64,000 nt of DNA from Dipteris shenzhenensis (taxonomy: Eukaryota; Polypodiophyta; Polypodiopsida; Gleicheniales), in the NCBI GenBank assembly GCA_047967505.1, contig CM106538.1. The stretch is one strand, 5' to 3'. The notes under the pieces are model-generated. The model was not told the origin of the DNA. It did no database searches and saw nothing but the letters and a program-made list of their open reading frames with translations. Shown here one piece after another: positions 21,094 to 31,995 of the stretch. Position 1 is the first letter of the stretch, and every line of letters begins with the position of its first letter. The translations under genes were made by a program, and so were the position numbers.

Positions 21094-21794
21094 TTTTCCT
21101 TTGTCCTCCCTTGGACTCTCTTCCTTTTGATTTGCACCCCAATGTGGGTGGCATCATCTATAAATGACAAAATGTACTTTGCTCCTCCTAAAGATACAGT
21201 AGGCATCTCACATACATCGGTATGGACAAGCTCCAAGAGCTGTAATTTCTGATTTGATGCCCTCTTATGAGGAATCTCTACTTGACGACCGTAGAGACAA
21301 AATTCACATTTCTTTAAATCTGAAAATTTTAGACTCGGCAAGTAACCAAAATGAGCCAGTTGCTCCATTCCCTTAACACTCATATGGCCAAGCCGGCTAT
21401 GCCACAATGAAATCTTTGGCAGCTCGGCAGCATTTACATCAGAATGCGGACAATGTCCTGCATGAAGTGAATACAAAGTATTAAGTTTAGGACCTCTGGC
21501 TATAGCCATTGCCCCTTTGCTGATTTTCCACTTCTGATTACCAAAGGTGGTATGATAACCATCGTCATCCAACAACCCTGTGGAAATCAAGTTCTTCTTC
21601 ACCTCAGGAACATGCCTGACCCCTTTGAGCATTAACTGCTGGCCATTTTCAAGAACAAGCCTGACATCACCTATGCCAGTGATGGAACATGCATGGTTAT
21701 CACCAAGAAAAACAACTCCCTTTTGCCCACCTGCATATCTGACAAACAGATCTCTGTAGGGTGTCACATGAAAGGAAGCACCTGAATCTATAAT
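21094..21794 (-). pseudogene. Second, truncated Copia protease and integrase N-terminus
   Basis: Reads IIDSGASFHVTPYRD, HVPEVKKNLIS, SLWHSRLGHMS and FIDDATH. These are the same protease, GAG-pre-integrase and integrase-start blocks as residues 38-255 of the downstream pol, but clearly diverged. The similarity ends at FIDDATH (about 21,150), inside the integrase. From there the reading switches to HWGANQKEES-type sequence, the end of the zinc-knuckle gag of the downstream element. One TAG stop (at about 21,796) separates it from the gag frame, at the spot where Trp is usual. Confidence 0.88.
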
Positions 21795-22709
21795 CTAGGA
21801 AAGCATATCTGAACCATCTCCAGCATGAAGTGTATGAGCCTTCAGTGATGAAGTGAAGCATACCTCACGTCCACTGTCACTGTCACTAACATAAGTAGCA
21901 TGCAGCTCCTCTTTTTCTTTGCCCTTTGACTTGCCTTGAGCCTTGCCTTCTTTGGCTCTTTCGTCGTTCTTTTTCTGAAAACATTTTTTCTCTACATGTC
22001 CCTTCTTGCCACAATAATTGCAGACAAGATCTTTCTTCGAGCGGGACTTGCTCCTTTCTCTTTCTTTGTCTTTTCCACGTGTTTTGGACCTGCTGCATGC
22101 ATTCAAAGCATTTGACTTCCCAACAGCATTGTTCTTTCTGTTCATCTCTTCCTGTAGAAGAGCGCTCTCCACATCAGCAAATAACAGAATAGCATTCGAG
22201 TTGCTAGTAGAAGTCCTGAATGTATCCCATGACTCAGGTAGAGAACATAGGATGAGTGTAGCTTTCAGCTCATCATCGAGCTTCAACCCTTGGTTGATCA
22301 CCTGGCTGAATATGCTGTTGAACTCAATAATATGAGTGGACATAGGTGTCCCCTCCTTCATCTGAAGCCCAACAAGCTTCTTCAACCAGTAAGCTTTGCC
22401 CGTGGCACTTTTCTTGGCATATGTATCCTCAAGACGTTGCCACATTCTCCACGCAGTAGGTTCATCTCTGATGCCTACAACCAGTGAATCAACAACTGTA
22501 AGCATTATGGTTGACATGGCCAAGTTGTCCATCTTCTCCCACTGCTCATCAGTAATGTTGGAGGGCTTAACACCCTTCTCCTTTATAGGTTTGTACTGGT
22601 TCTTCTGCATCAACACATTGTAGCACTGTGTCCTCCATATGTCGTAGTTTTTAGCTCCTTCGAGCTTCTTTATCTGAAACAAGGACGACACGTCGCTGCT
22701 GGAACTCAT
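21795..22709 (-). CDS. Copia gag (capsid-nucleocapsid)
   Basis: 304 codons from ATG, with the UBN2-type gag layout. Near the N-terminus is KLEGAKNYDIWR, then the AYWLKKLVGLQMKEG and CSLPESWDTF motifs typical of Copia gag. A basic Arg/Lys-rich stretch (200-228) precedes a CCHC zinc knuckle with Cys 230, Cys 233, His 238 and Cys 243. Gag packages element RNA in virus-like particles. The frame closes with a single TAG directly before the protease motif and would otherwise continue into it. Confidence 0.9.
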   Translation of the reverse strand: MSSSSDVSSLFQIKKLEGAKNYDIWRTQCYNVLMQKNQYKPIKEKGVKPSNITDEQWEKMDNLAMSTIMLTVVDSLVVGIRDEPTAWRMWQRLEDTYAKKSATGKAYWLKKLVGLQMKEGTPMSTHIIEFNSIFSQVINQGLKLDDELKATLILCSLPESWDTFRTSTSNSNAILLFADVESALLQEEMNRKNNAVGKSNALNACSRSKTRGKDKERERSKSRSKKDLVCNYCGKKGHVEKKCFQKKNDERAKEGKAQGKSKGKEKEELHATYVSDSDSGREVCFTSSLKAHTLHAGDGSDMLS

Positions 22710-23639
22710 GGTAAAGAAAGAAGAGTTTGTTCCTCAATGGAACTGCCTGGCTCCCTGAATGTATGTGCAGTGAAGCACAAATAAAAGATCTCTCCCGCAA
22801 GCGGAAGCTTCAATGAAAAGAACTCTGTTTTTGTGGCATAAACCACTCTTCCCCCGTGCTGCAGAAACAGTACAGCAGCCTGTTTTTGTCATCCAGAGCG
22901 TACAAAAAATAGTACAGTTGTAATAAAACAGTCTTCGAACAGTCCAACAACTTTATGGATTATTTTGGAGGCAAATGACACTGTTATAACAGTGATTACA
23001 GAACTGATTTGACTGTCATAACAGTCCCAAAACTGTCATTTAATATTCAGACCTGCATTATGGCACGGTTGCCCAAAAAAAACTGATGTAAAGTGACCCG
23101 TATTGACTTGGAACAGTCCTTCTATTGCAATTATACAGTATGGGACTGGAAGCCAACAAAAGCCCCTTGTTTGAACAGGGATTTTGAGGGATTTTGTCAC
23201 AATTTTAGAAATGCACGGGTTCCAATGTAGAATGAGAAGAGCATTAGCTTCCCCCCAAACAGTAATACACTGGAGCAGGTGCAAAGCCCCAAATTTTAGA
23301 GTGCTGCTGTGCTCTAGAATGGCATTTTTTACTACATAGTGGAATGCACCTTTTGCTTGGGTTGATATACATATGTTTGGATGAAACACCTTCATCATGT
23401 TGCTCTTCCAATGCTTCATATGTGAAAGCAAAAGAGAAGAAGAAAGATGCATCTAGATATGTCAATAGGAAAGTGACAAAGCTTGTGAAGAAAAAACCAT
23501 ATTATTATTCTTCTACAAAAAGTTTAGGCTTCTTTGGTTTCATTGCTTGCAATATGCACTTGTATGGCTGAGATTTATAGCCATTTGTAAGAGAGCAGAC
23601 ACTGCCTGAATCATAAAGGCAAGACCCTCTCATGGCTAC
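22710..23639. other. Upstream of gag: no LTR or primer site found
   Basis: An intact element would show a leader, a reverse-complement primer-binding site and a 5' LTR here. None of the GCTCTGATACCA-type string is present, so the gag-bearing element is 5'-truncated or its LTR is too diverged. Purely AT-rich DNA follows. The 138-codon minus frame (23,036-23,452) has no recognisable motif. Confidence 0.5.
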
Positions 23640-24420
23640 CTTTAAGATAGAAAAATTGGCTTCCATACTTGGAAAATGTGCTTATGAAGGAGAATTTGTG
23701 GGATTTAGTCAAGCCAGGGAATCATTCATCATAAGAGGGTGAACCCACTACTACCAAAGGTAAGGAGAAGGAGGAGAGAAGGCAAGTGACTCTACTTCAA
23801 CAACACCAAGAGATGCTAAAAGTCTAGAGGAGAAAGCCTATGCGATTAATTCATTAGGTTTGGGAGATGGTTATGTGCATCATATTTCAGATTTGAAATC
23901 TCCTCCTAAGGCTTGGCATAAGTTGGATGTACTATTTGGTGCTAGCTATCATAAATCTAAATTAACTTTGAAGATTAAGTTCTTTGAACTTAAGATGGTG
24001 GGATGGAGACTCTGTTGCAGCTCATGTCAACACTATGAGGAGTCTTATGACACAATTGGCCTCAGTCAACTCTCCAGTCATTGAAGATGATGCACTGGAT
24101 GTACTCTTGAAGTGTATGCCTCAGGAATTTTGCTATGTTGTGACTACTTTGAAGAATGTTCCACAACCAACAATAGAGAGCATCATTAGCGCTCTACAAG
24201 AAGAAGAGAGAGAATAATTCAAGGAAGGTGGAAGATCAAACTCAAGCACTTACAATGAATTTCTCATCAAAGGGCAAGTACAAACAAGCATTGTGGAAAG
24301 ACCAATCATCTTGACAAAGATTGCTATAGGATCAATCCTTGCACTTATTGTGGGCAAAACAATCACTCTGAGAAGTTTTCCAATGAGAAGAAGAAATATA
24401 TTTGAAGAAATAACTCCATC
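23640..24420 (+). pseudogene. Copia gag (UBN2) relic, plus strand
   Basis: Two overlapping plus frames (23,860-24,084 and 23,984-24,217) together give a Copia gag. The first has PKAWHKLDVLFG, the second carries on with VAAHVNTMRSLMTQLAS and LKCMPQEFCYVVTTL. A frame change joins them near 24,000. A degraded zinc knuckle follows at about 24,330-24,375: the Cys-x2-Cys-Gly and His remain, but the last Cys has been lost. Opposite strand and different subfamily from the gag at 21.8-22.7 kb. Confidence 0.75.
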
Positions 24421-24689
24421 ACTCAATGAAGTAACAAATTTTGTGATGAAGAAACAAAATCTATAGAGGAAGATATAGATTGGACCTTCTAAAGTCCAAC
24501 ATCTTTTTGTCATCACTTGGTCCTGTAGTCAATTTTGAGGTATTACTCCAAAAGGAATGTTATGTGTTAGTCCTTATAGTCTTTGTAAATCACCTCTGGC
24601 CACCATATGATATAGGCCATGTGATATGTGTTTTTCTCTATGGTACCTCTTGCAGATATGAGAAACTAGGTCCACACAAAGGCCTAAGA

Positions 24690-25050
24690 TTAATCCACAT
24701 GCAAAAGTATTGCTTTCCCTTTTCATGTCTGCTTGCAAAAGCTTCTCTTAAAAAAATTGCATTTTTTGTTGAGAGAATGTCCCACTATGAATTCCTTTAG
24801 ATTTATCCAAAAAACACCTCACATGGAACCAAGATTAGTGTGACATTGCTAATCTCCATGCTCCTACATTCATCACGTGCACAAAAAATTTCTTTCCCTT
24901 TTTCATGCCTACTTGTAAGAGTAGTTCTTTAGACATTTGTATTTGTGCAGAGAGAATGTCCCACTATGAATTCCTTCCCATTTAGTGAAGACAAAACGTC
25001 ACATGTAATTAGGAATCAAGAATGGTGTCAAATTGCTACACTTACACAAT
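24690..25050. repeat. Diverged tandem duplication, ~180-bp unit
   Basis: GAGAGAATGTCCCACTATGA followed by ATTCCTT occurs at about 24,771 and 24,950. Each copy is preceded by the same order of CTTTCCCTTTT, CATGYCTRCTTG and CTTTAGA-like blocks. Copies differ by roughly a quarter, so this is an older duplication. Confidence 0.7.
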
Positions 25051-25228
25051 GGTGAAGCATCAGCCAACCCATCTCCAAATCAAACAATGGATCTAAAGTG
25101 CCTCCTACACAGTCATGGAAGACGTGTCACTAACCTCAATTAAAAGTTTTTTTTCTCCACCTAACCATTGGCCACACTTAAAAAATTTCTTCTTAGCTAC
25201 CAAATTCACTTTGTGCTTCTTGCAGGCT

Positions 25229-25870
25229 TGAACTAGCTATGTGCTCTCCGTTTGGGATTCATCCAGCTACTCCAACACATCTAGATGATATTCCAAGAAT
25301 CTTATCAAAATGCATCCATAATTGCAATGCAAAAGCTAGGCACCATGTACTTCAATGGGGTAATGACCTCCATAAATGCCAGCTTGAATGGTATCAATCT
25401 GCTAGCCATTTTGAATTATGTGGTGATATGCCCAAAGTGATGCCAACAACTTCTCATTCCAATCCATTTGTTGAACATTGACCAACAGCATCATGATCCA
25501 TTTGAATGTTTGTTCATGGACTCCGCTTGTCCATTGACTTGTGGGTAGTATGGAGATTACTTCTTGTGGATCACCATATACGATGATGTCATCCGCTTGA
25601 TTACTTTGTTCATGAAATGTTTGCCCTAGTTCACTAACCAGTCAATTAGACAACCAAATCTATAGAACATATCCTTGTTCAAACACTTGGTTGTTGAATT
25701 TGTAGTGTTGTCCTGTAACACCTAGGCCTCTACCCACTTGGTATAGTAATTTGTTATAGCTAGCACATAGCGATTCTCGGTCTTTACTGTTGCTGGATTG
25801 AATGGCCTCGTAAAGTCCATATTCTATTTCTAAAAGGGCTCTAAAGGCAAGACCAGTGGCATGGGCATCT
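25229..25870 (-). pseudogene. Gypsy integrase relic (copy 1)
   Basis: Minus-strand reading with many breaks. The core starts at DFTRPFNPAT, then YVLAITNYYTKWVEA (25,870-25,735). Further on come YYPQVNGQAESMNK and KLAFMEVITPLKYM (about 25,480-25,260), the standard end of the rve core. It pairs directly with the RT relic upstream (26.48-25.99 kb) with no RNase H between them. Confidence 0.7.
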
Positions 25871-25989
25871 GATCCTATTCTTACAGTTGTCCCAGTTGTT
25901 GCTAGCAGACATCACATCTTTGCATGAATCTCCCCTCCAAGGGAGCCATTGTAAAAACCTCATATAGCATGTGCGATCAATGGGTATTA

Positions 25990-26500
25990 AAAAACCCCCT
26001 ACTTATGGATATTTATAATCTGTATACATCCCTTCTGTAAATTTTGATAGGATTAAAGTATCCCTTTGGAATGTCAAAGGAGCATTTCTCAGTCCAAACC
26101 ACATGACAGTATAAACATAGATACTCGATGCTATGATGATGAAGGCCTCTTTGGTTGATCCTTCGGTGTTCGTCCAGGAAAGAGTAGACGTCATGTCACG
26201 TGATCTCATCTAGCATTGAATCCATATAGTGCAATGCAAATAGATTCGAAACATTTGCTGCATTTAGCTTGTGGTATTCCACACAGATCCTCAGCTTTTT
26301 TTTCTTCTTTGGCACAATCAAGATGGGTGAGATCCAATATACATTTTGAAGGGGAGCTATGAATCCCACTCATAGAAGGTGCTCAAGCTCCACCTTCACT
26401 TGCTTTGACACATGCAGATTCATGTGGTACCTCTAGATCTTGGAAGCTATAGCATCTTTCTTTAGGTTTATGTGATGCTGATAAAGTTCTGGATCATGTC
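25990..26500 (-). pseudogene. Gypsy reverse transcriptase relic
   Basis: Reads, with several stops, KVELEHLLRVGFIAPL, then SPILIVPKKKKKLRICV, a degraded YSFLDEH, and FGLRNAPLTFQRD at 26,095-26,060. These are the conserved blocks 1-4 of Ty3/Gypsy RT. The YVDD block and RNase H are absent: the similarity stops a few codons after FQRD and the integrase relic begins. Confidence 0.75.
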
Positions 26501-27068
26501 CCTGCATGTCAAAGTAGTCGCATGGGGAGCAAACAATATGGCAACAAGGAAGGCTTAAGCAACGTAGACAAGCTGGTAATTGAAGATGAAAATGAGCTAG
26601 AGGAGTGCATGCTCACTTCTAGTTGAGGGAATTTGTATGGACACTAGGACAAGACCCGAGGGATACACACCATTAAATAGTCCATCATCCCACAAACACC
26701 CAAGACCTGTTAATTGAGGCATTGCACAAATTTGGATTAAGGAGATTAACACCTCCTTCGTCTCACTGCTAGAAATGGACACTGAATGCATCCCTCATGA
26801 TGGTAATGATGTAGCTAGAATCCATTGATTGGTTTGTGGGCAACACATGTCCCTATACGTCTACAAAATAAAAGGACGTGGAGTGACAATCGTCAAAGGC
26901 CTAGAATGGCCAGACCATCTCATCTTCAGTTTGCCTGGCATCCTTTCCATCCAATTGTTGAGTGATTAATACTAGCTAACCATGCTTGAAAATTTTCTTC
27001 TTAGGTGCCAAATCCACCCTGTAGCTCTAGCATTTGTGAACCACCTACATTAGATAATAGCTCTCCAA
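26501..27068. other. Decayed Gypsy sequence, not resolvable
   Basis: A 64-codon minus frame (26,597-26,791) has no motif. It lies between RT and the next integrase copy and probably belonged to a second element. No boundary seen. Confidence 0.3.
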
Positions 27069-27450
27069 TCATGCTTCATCCACCGGTTCCAACACCTCCA
27101 GATGATATGCCATGGAATCCTCTAAAATAAGCCAATCCGCAACCACAATCCCAAAGCTAGGTACTACATATTCTAGTGGGGTGATGGCCTCCATGTCGAA
27201 TGCCAGCTTAAATAGTGTCAATCTGGTAGGCATCTTGAACGACATGTGGTATGCCCAAAAATGCCACCAAAAACTTCTTGTCCCCATTTGTCCAATGAAC
27301 AGTAGTGTCATGATCCTCTTGAATGTTTTGTTCGTTGACTTAGCTTGTCGATTGGCTTGTACATAGGAGGGAGATGAATTCTTATGGATCACCATGTAGA
27401 ACTATGTCATCCTCCTAATTACCTTATTCACAAAGTGTTTACCACAATCA
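27069..27450 (-). pseudogene. Gypsy integrase C-terminal half (copy 2)
   Basis: A 108-codon minus frame with SYVQANRQAKSTNKTFKRI (where PYYPQANGQAESTNK is usual), a Trp-rich WWHFWAYHMSFK stretch and KLAFDMEAITPLEYVVPS. It has the same layout as the relic at 25.26-25.48 kb but is a separate copy. The catalytic Glu position reads Lys. Confidence 0.75.
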
Positions 27451-27539
27451 TTAAACATCTCAATTGGATATATCCAAACCAGCAAAACACATCCTCATAT
27501 AAGCACTTGGTGGTCGAATTTGCAGTATTGTCTCAAAAT

Positions 27540-27890
27540 GCTCAGGCCTCAACCCATTTAGTACAGTAGTTGGTTGTGGCTAGCACATCGCAATTCCTAG
27601 TCTTGCCTATGCTTGAATAGCCGCATAAAATCCAGAAACCATTTGGTACAATAGTTGATTACAAGTAGCACATAGCAATTCCTGGTCTTGGTTATGGTTG
27701 GCTTGAATGGCCCCATAAAATCTAGACCCCATAAATTCTTGGCCTTGGTTGCATGTGGGTGTTGTCCCACAACACCTAGGCCTCATCCCATTTGGTACAA
27801 TAGTCGGTTGAGGCTAGCACATAGCAATTCTTGGTCTTGGCTACAAGATTGGCTTTGGCCCCATAAAATCCAGACCCCATTTGGGAATGT
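27540..27890 (-). repeat. Three tandem copies of an integrase-core segment
   Basis: A unit of ~95-140 bp containing CCATTTGGTACAATAGT, a GTAGCACATAGCAATTC-like step, TTGGTCTTGG and GCCCCATAAAATC-AGACCC appears at about 27,545, 27,640 and 27,785. On the minus strand each copy encodes the start of the Gypsy integrase core (DFMGP-like, then a degraded ...TDYCTKWV-like strand). They are partial copies in one orientation, so part of one integrase gene was triplicated. Confidence 0.7.
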
Positions 27891-28049
27891 ATCCAAAGGC
27901 AAGACTAATTGCATGGGCACCTGATATCACTCTAAGGGTTGACCCAATCTTTTGCACACATCACATCTTTGTGTGGATCTCCTGGCATCTTGCTATAGCA
28001 TCGACTATCATAATCCTACTTGTAGCATTTTCTTTGGGACCGATCTCTC
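27891..28049. other. Junction between minus- and plus-strand Gypsy fragments
   Basis: No feature can be read. The orientation of the pol fragments switches here. Confidence 0.3.
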
Positions 28050-28345
28050 GCCGATCCATTATGCAAGCCAAACTTTACACTAATAGAAAGGAATTACATA
28101 GTTACAAAAGAGAAGGATTGGAAATGGTTAATGCATTGCAAAAATTTCAGCACTACTTTTTGGGTAAGCAGTTTGTAGTCCATGTGGATCATCAAGCCTA
28201 ACTATACCTAATGAAACATCCCTATCCATGAAGAAGATTGGCCTATTGGATATTATTACTACAACAATTTCAATATAGAGTCATGCACACTTCAAAAAGG
28301 TAGCATCCTGTGATAGATTACTTGAGTAGATTACTTGAGTAGACT
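28050..28345 (+). pseudogene. Gypsy RNase H relic (first plus-strand copy)
   Basis: Plus-strand reading QAKLYTNRKELHSYKREGLEMV, then ALQKFQHYFLGKQFVVHVD and a stop. These match the RNase H strand-and-helix block usually read as REGLAMVYALQKFRHYLLG...TDH. A tail with DYLSRLLE follows. The enzyme would degrade the RNA strand during cDNA synthesis. It contains in-frame stops. Confidence 0.75.
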
Positions 28346-28439
28346 GGAGTTAAGAGAAAGTCTAATAGGAGGAGCTTTGGATGATTTGCCAGATGCTTCA
28401 CTATTTTTTGTATAGGCTATGTGCACGATAGGATATTCC

Positions 28440-29000
28440 CTTGAATGTGTTGGCTCATGTGGAACCAAAGGCTTTTGTATGAGAAGTCTGACCAAATGTA
28501 TTGCCAACTCAAGATTTTGTTGTCAAGGGCACCAGTGTTACTCCCTCCAAATTGGGAAATGGCCTTTCATGTGCTTGTGGATGCCTTTCATTGGGTGATT
28601 GGAAATGTCGTAATGCAGGAGGGTATAGCCAAATGGAATTAACCAATGTACTATGCATATGCAAACTATCCACCACAGCCAAAAAGGACTACTTAGTCAT
28701 GGGAACAAGAGTGTCAGAGAATGATTTACTTGGTGAAGAAATTCTGCAACTACTGGATCGCCCATTAGTATTTCATGTGGATGATTCTGTATTATTGTAT
28801 TTGGTGTGGCAACAGTAAATGCTAGCATGTTGGATGCTGTTACTCTAGGAGTTTGACTTTGAGATAGTGCATCAGCCAGGTTTGTAACATGCAGCCAAAA
28901 ACTACTTGTCCATCTAGAGTGTGGAGAACCATCCATGGGGGTGTCAAAGATCAATTTGCAGATGCAGACCTATGTGTAGTACTTTTGGCTAATCGGGCTA
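28440..29000 (+). pseudogene. Gypsy RT-RNase H relic (second plus-strand copy)
   Basis: Reads CQLKILLSRAPVLLPPNWEM, then VLVDAFHWVIGNVVMQEG (the DASxxxIGAVLxQ block with the catalytic Asp kept), and, after frame breaks, VFHVDDSVLLYLVWQQ. This covers the RT thumb through RNase H. It overlaps in content with the copy at 28.05-28.35 kb, so two elements or a partial duplication are present. Confidence 0.7.
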
Positions 29001-29700
29001 TGCACTGCTTGATGGAGATACTCCCAAGTCTCTTCTCATCCCAGTAAGATGAAATGTTTGACCTTTTTCCTATAAGTACCATGCTAAAGAACCTATTCAA
29101 AGATCAATGCAAGCGATTGGCATTGTGGAGTTAGGGATTCGAAGTGGTCATGGGCTAGCTATATTACCACAATCTCTTAAAAGTATTGACTTCTCCTTCA
29201 CTCGACCATTGGACCTGGTCACACAGCTAGAACATCAACTTTTTCCAAACACTATAGGATGTCCTCAATGAGCATGCATCCAGAACAACCACACAATTCA
29301 TGCAGGTGATGATGCTAATTTCTCTGGGTATGAATGGTTTCATTCCATGGGACTTGCCAATTCTTGTATGATCACCACATGAGCTTGTGTGGTGGCGGTT
29401 GTGACTATTGTGGATTTTTACTGATAATTTTGATGTGGATATAGTGTGATTTTCAAACCCCTCCAATCAGTGCTTCACCCATAGTGGGATATTCTATTCG
29501 GGTCGATGTTCGTATGTCCCCATGCAGTGGCCATAGTCTTTCACATCCGAACCCCATCCACTTCTATTTTTGTTCCAGTTTCTTTGTTGGTTCCGATTTC
29601 TCTATTCATTCCAATTTATTTTTTGCCCCCATTTCCTTGCTACTATTTTTGTTACTATGATTGAGTAGCCTTTAGTACATTGGTGCCAATGGTGACCCAA
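29001..29700. other. Unassigned, probably retroelement-derived
   Basis: No frame with a recognisable motif. The reading remains fragmentary on both strands. Confidence 0.3.
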
Positions 29701-29869
29701 TTTGCTCAAGTTGCCAGAGTTTGTGGTAGTGCTTGACCTTGATTTGCATGTGCATTTGGGTTATACTAGCACACCTCAGTTGGGGGGTTCTTCTTCCAAA
29801 TGCTAAACTGAAACCATGGGCAATTTTTCATCATTCCTAAGCTTTGAAGTTTTTCCTTGACCAAATTTT

Positions 29870-30066
29870 TGACTTCATATGATGTTGAGGCCTTCTTTGA
29901 CTTTCATTTTTCTTTCTTTGTCTGATCCTTCTTTTCTTTCTTTGTAGCCTTCTTTTTTTCTTTCATTTTTTTTCTTGTTATCATCATCCAAATCAGTATT
30001 AAACTCTCCACTAGAATTAGAATCTATATAAGACCCACTTTTTGTGTCATCTAGACTAGTGTCACT
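29870..30066 (-). pseudogene. Gag fragment (downstream part), interrupted by an LTR element
   Basis: The minus-strand reading is acidic then Lys-rich (DTSLDDTKSGSYIDSNSS, then NKKKNERKKE). It is collinear with the gag reading that ends at 32,293 on the other side of the LTR element. The bases at the joint, TCACT, are the duplicated target site. So 30,066 and 32,293 were adjacent before the insertion. Confidence 0.55.
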
Positions 30067-30358
30067 TGAAGGACAAATTGATGTAATGGAATCTAGAGTC
30101 CTAAGGCTAAGGTTGTGAGTGTGTGAACACATGGTGTGCCTGGATAGGTGTCAGTAGGTGTGATTGAGTGAATCTAGGTGTGTGGTGTGTGATTGAGAGA
30201 ATCATCAAACTAATCGAGAGATTTGTGGATCTAGATGCTCTACTGAGCTCACAAGTGATGTCACTACTAGATGTAACTGGAGCCTATATATTGGGCCTGT
30301 CTCTCTTGAATAAACTCTCTCTTGCTTCACTTGCTCAATCCTTCTTGCAACTCCAACA
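30067..30358 (+). repeat. 5' LTR of the non-autonomous element
   Basis: 292 bp, TGAAGGACAAATTG to CTCCAACA. It contains CCTATATATTGGGCC (about 30,278), a TATA-like promoter, and ATAAA about 30 bp further (TTGAATAAACTC), the usual R/U5 boundary signal. Confidence 0.88.
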
Positions 30359-30360
30359 TG

Positions 30361-30373
30361 TGGTATCAGAGCC
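30361..30373 (+). other. Primer-binding site, initiator Met tRNA
   Basis: TGGTATCAGAGCC, two bases after the 5' LTR. Identical to the site at 1,800-1,812. Confidence 0.9.
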
Positions 30374-31165
30374 TTGGTTCACTCTCCTTGAGTGCCACAT
30401 GTGTCATCATCTTCTTCCTCACACTCTCTTCTCCATTTTCTCCTCTTTTGAGCAGAATTTCCAAGCACTTGTCCTCCCAATGTAGGCAACCATTGTCCAA
30501 ACCCTTTCAGCCATATATTCCCCTCATATAGGCACACTTCCACTTTATAGGGTTTCTGGAAATTGTCTTTCTACAACCCGTGCTTACACTCGCCCTATCT
30601 TGCACCATTTTTTATGATATAACTTGCTAGAGCCACCATTTCAAAAATGGTCTGAGATGAACTTACCGACCCTATGGGCTATGTGTTGGTGAATTTTGAG
30701 AGCAAATGGTCAAGGGAATGAGGAGAAACTAAGGAAAAACCAGTCGGGTTTTGAAGAAGACATGTTTTTGGAGGTGGAGAAGATGCTACTACCCCTGGAG
30801 GTGTGAAGCTTCATTTGGTTTGAGACTTGCACTGAGTCTTCTACTTCTAAGTGCCTTTGATTGCACAGCCAATTCCCTCTAATTTATGCTTTGTGGAGTG
30901 AGGTAGCAACCCTCCAAGGTTCCTCTATTTTCTGCAAGCATTTCTAGACTATTTTTGAAGGTTGATGCTATACTTAATGCTAAGGTGATGCTTGAGGAGT
31001 TAAAGTACACATCAGAGATTCAGAGATAGCTTTTTCAGTTGTGAGAATACTATTTGAAGTTCATTTGAATGCATTTTTCATCTTTTATATTGAGGTTATG
31101 ATACTTTGAAGTGGATTTCAAGTCATACTATCTTGTTGACTAGTTGACTAGTTGACTAGTGGGGG

Positions 31166-31687
31166 TTGATTATGACAAGAGCTTTCATGAAGGAAGAATA
31201 TATCATGACTTGCATGATGATTTCCAATGGATATGATTGGAACAAAGGTTTCAACTACAACCATTATGATTCTTATTTTAAAGATGCCTTAGTTATGGTT
31301 TCAGTATCTTTCATGATGTATGAAATGTACTTGCATTTGACTGACTATACCTTGCCATACAATCATGACCACCTCTTGTACAAAAGTAGACACTGCCCTT
31401 GCATGACAATCGCTAAGACCCTCTTCAGTCCATATGACTCACAAAATGTTTTTAAGTCTTGGACACTCAAAGAAGTTGAAGGACTACAAGGATCTTGTAT
31501 TGCAGAATATTGGCAAGATACATTAAAGAGTGTAGAGAAGGACAAAGAGCAAAGGAGTTACAAGATTGACTACACCAAGAACCTCTCCAATGACAATGAA
31601 CCTCACACTCTGATAGCTTGGAAGAGAAGAAGGAAAAGGACAAGATATGCCATCAAAGGGGGGTCTTTCCCCACATCTTCCACTTAG
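31166..31687 (+). CDS. Hypothetical ORF inside the non-autonomous LTR element (173 aa)
   Basis: The only long frame in the element interior. It is Met-, Tyr- and Lys-rich with no motif of gag, protease, integrase or RT that I recognise. Middle: FMMYEMYLHLTDY and KSRHCPCMTIAKTL. C-terminus strongly basic (KRRRKRTRY). It may be captured host sequence, a degraded gag, or simply an open frame. There is no intron or promoter evidence. Confidence 0.3.
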   Translation: MIMTRAFMKEEYIMTCMMISNGYDWNKGFNYNHYDSYFKDALVMVSVSFMMYEMYLHLTDYTLPYNHDHLLYKSRHCPCMTIAKTLFSPYDSQNVFKSWTLKEVEGLQGSCIAEYWQDTLKSVEKDKEQRSYKIDYTKNLSNDNEPHTLIAWKRRRKRTRYAIKGGSFPTSST

Positions 31688-31995
31688 AATGTTTTTGTGT
31701 GTGTGGTCAATAGGGGTTCTCTGACTTGGGATGTCCCCCTCAAATGATTGTTAGTCTTATGTGTTACCTTGTTGGATCTAAGGGTATTCCCATGCATAGT
31801 CATTGTCTATCTCCCAATTGTAAACCAACAAACCAAAGTCAGAGTGAGATCATGTTGGGATGAGGATGCCCAAATGAGTCTACTACTGATGCAACTAGAG
31901 TGAGTACCAGGTTGTGGATCATGTGTGTTGCCACTAGAGGTGGGCAAGCCATGAAGTTTCCCATGGACTACTTCCAAGGTTGAGGTCATCAATTT

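Noticed and set aside
25960-26050. Possible second copy of the 15-kb MITE (CATGTGCG then CTGTAAATTTTG-like strings)
   Set aside because: Only short scattered similarity, no CTCGGGGGG ends and no duplication; also overlaps the Gypsy RT relic.
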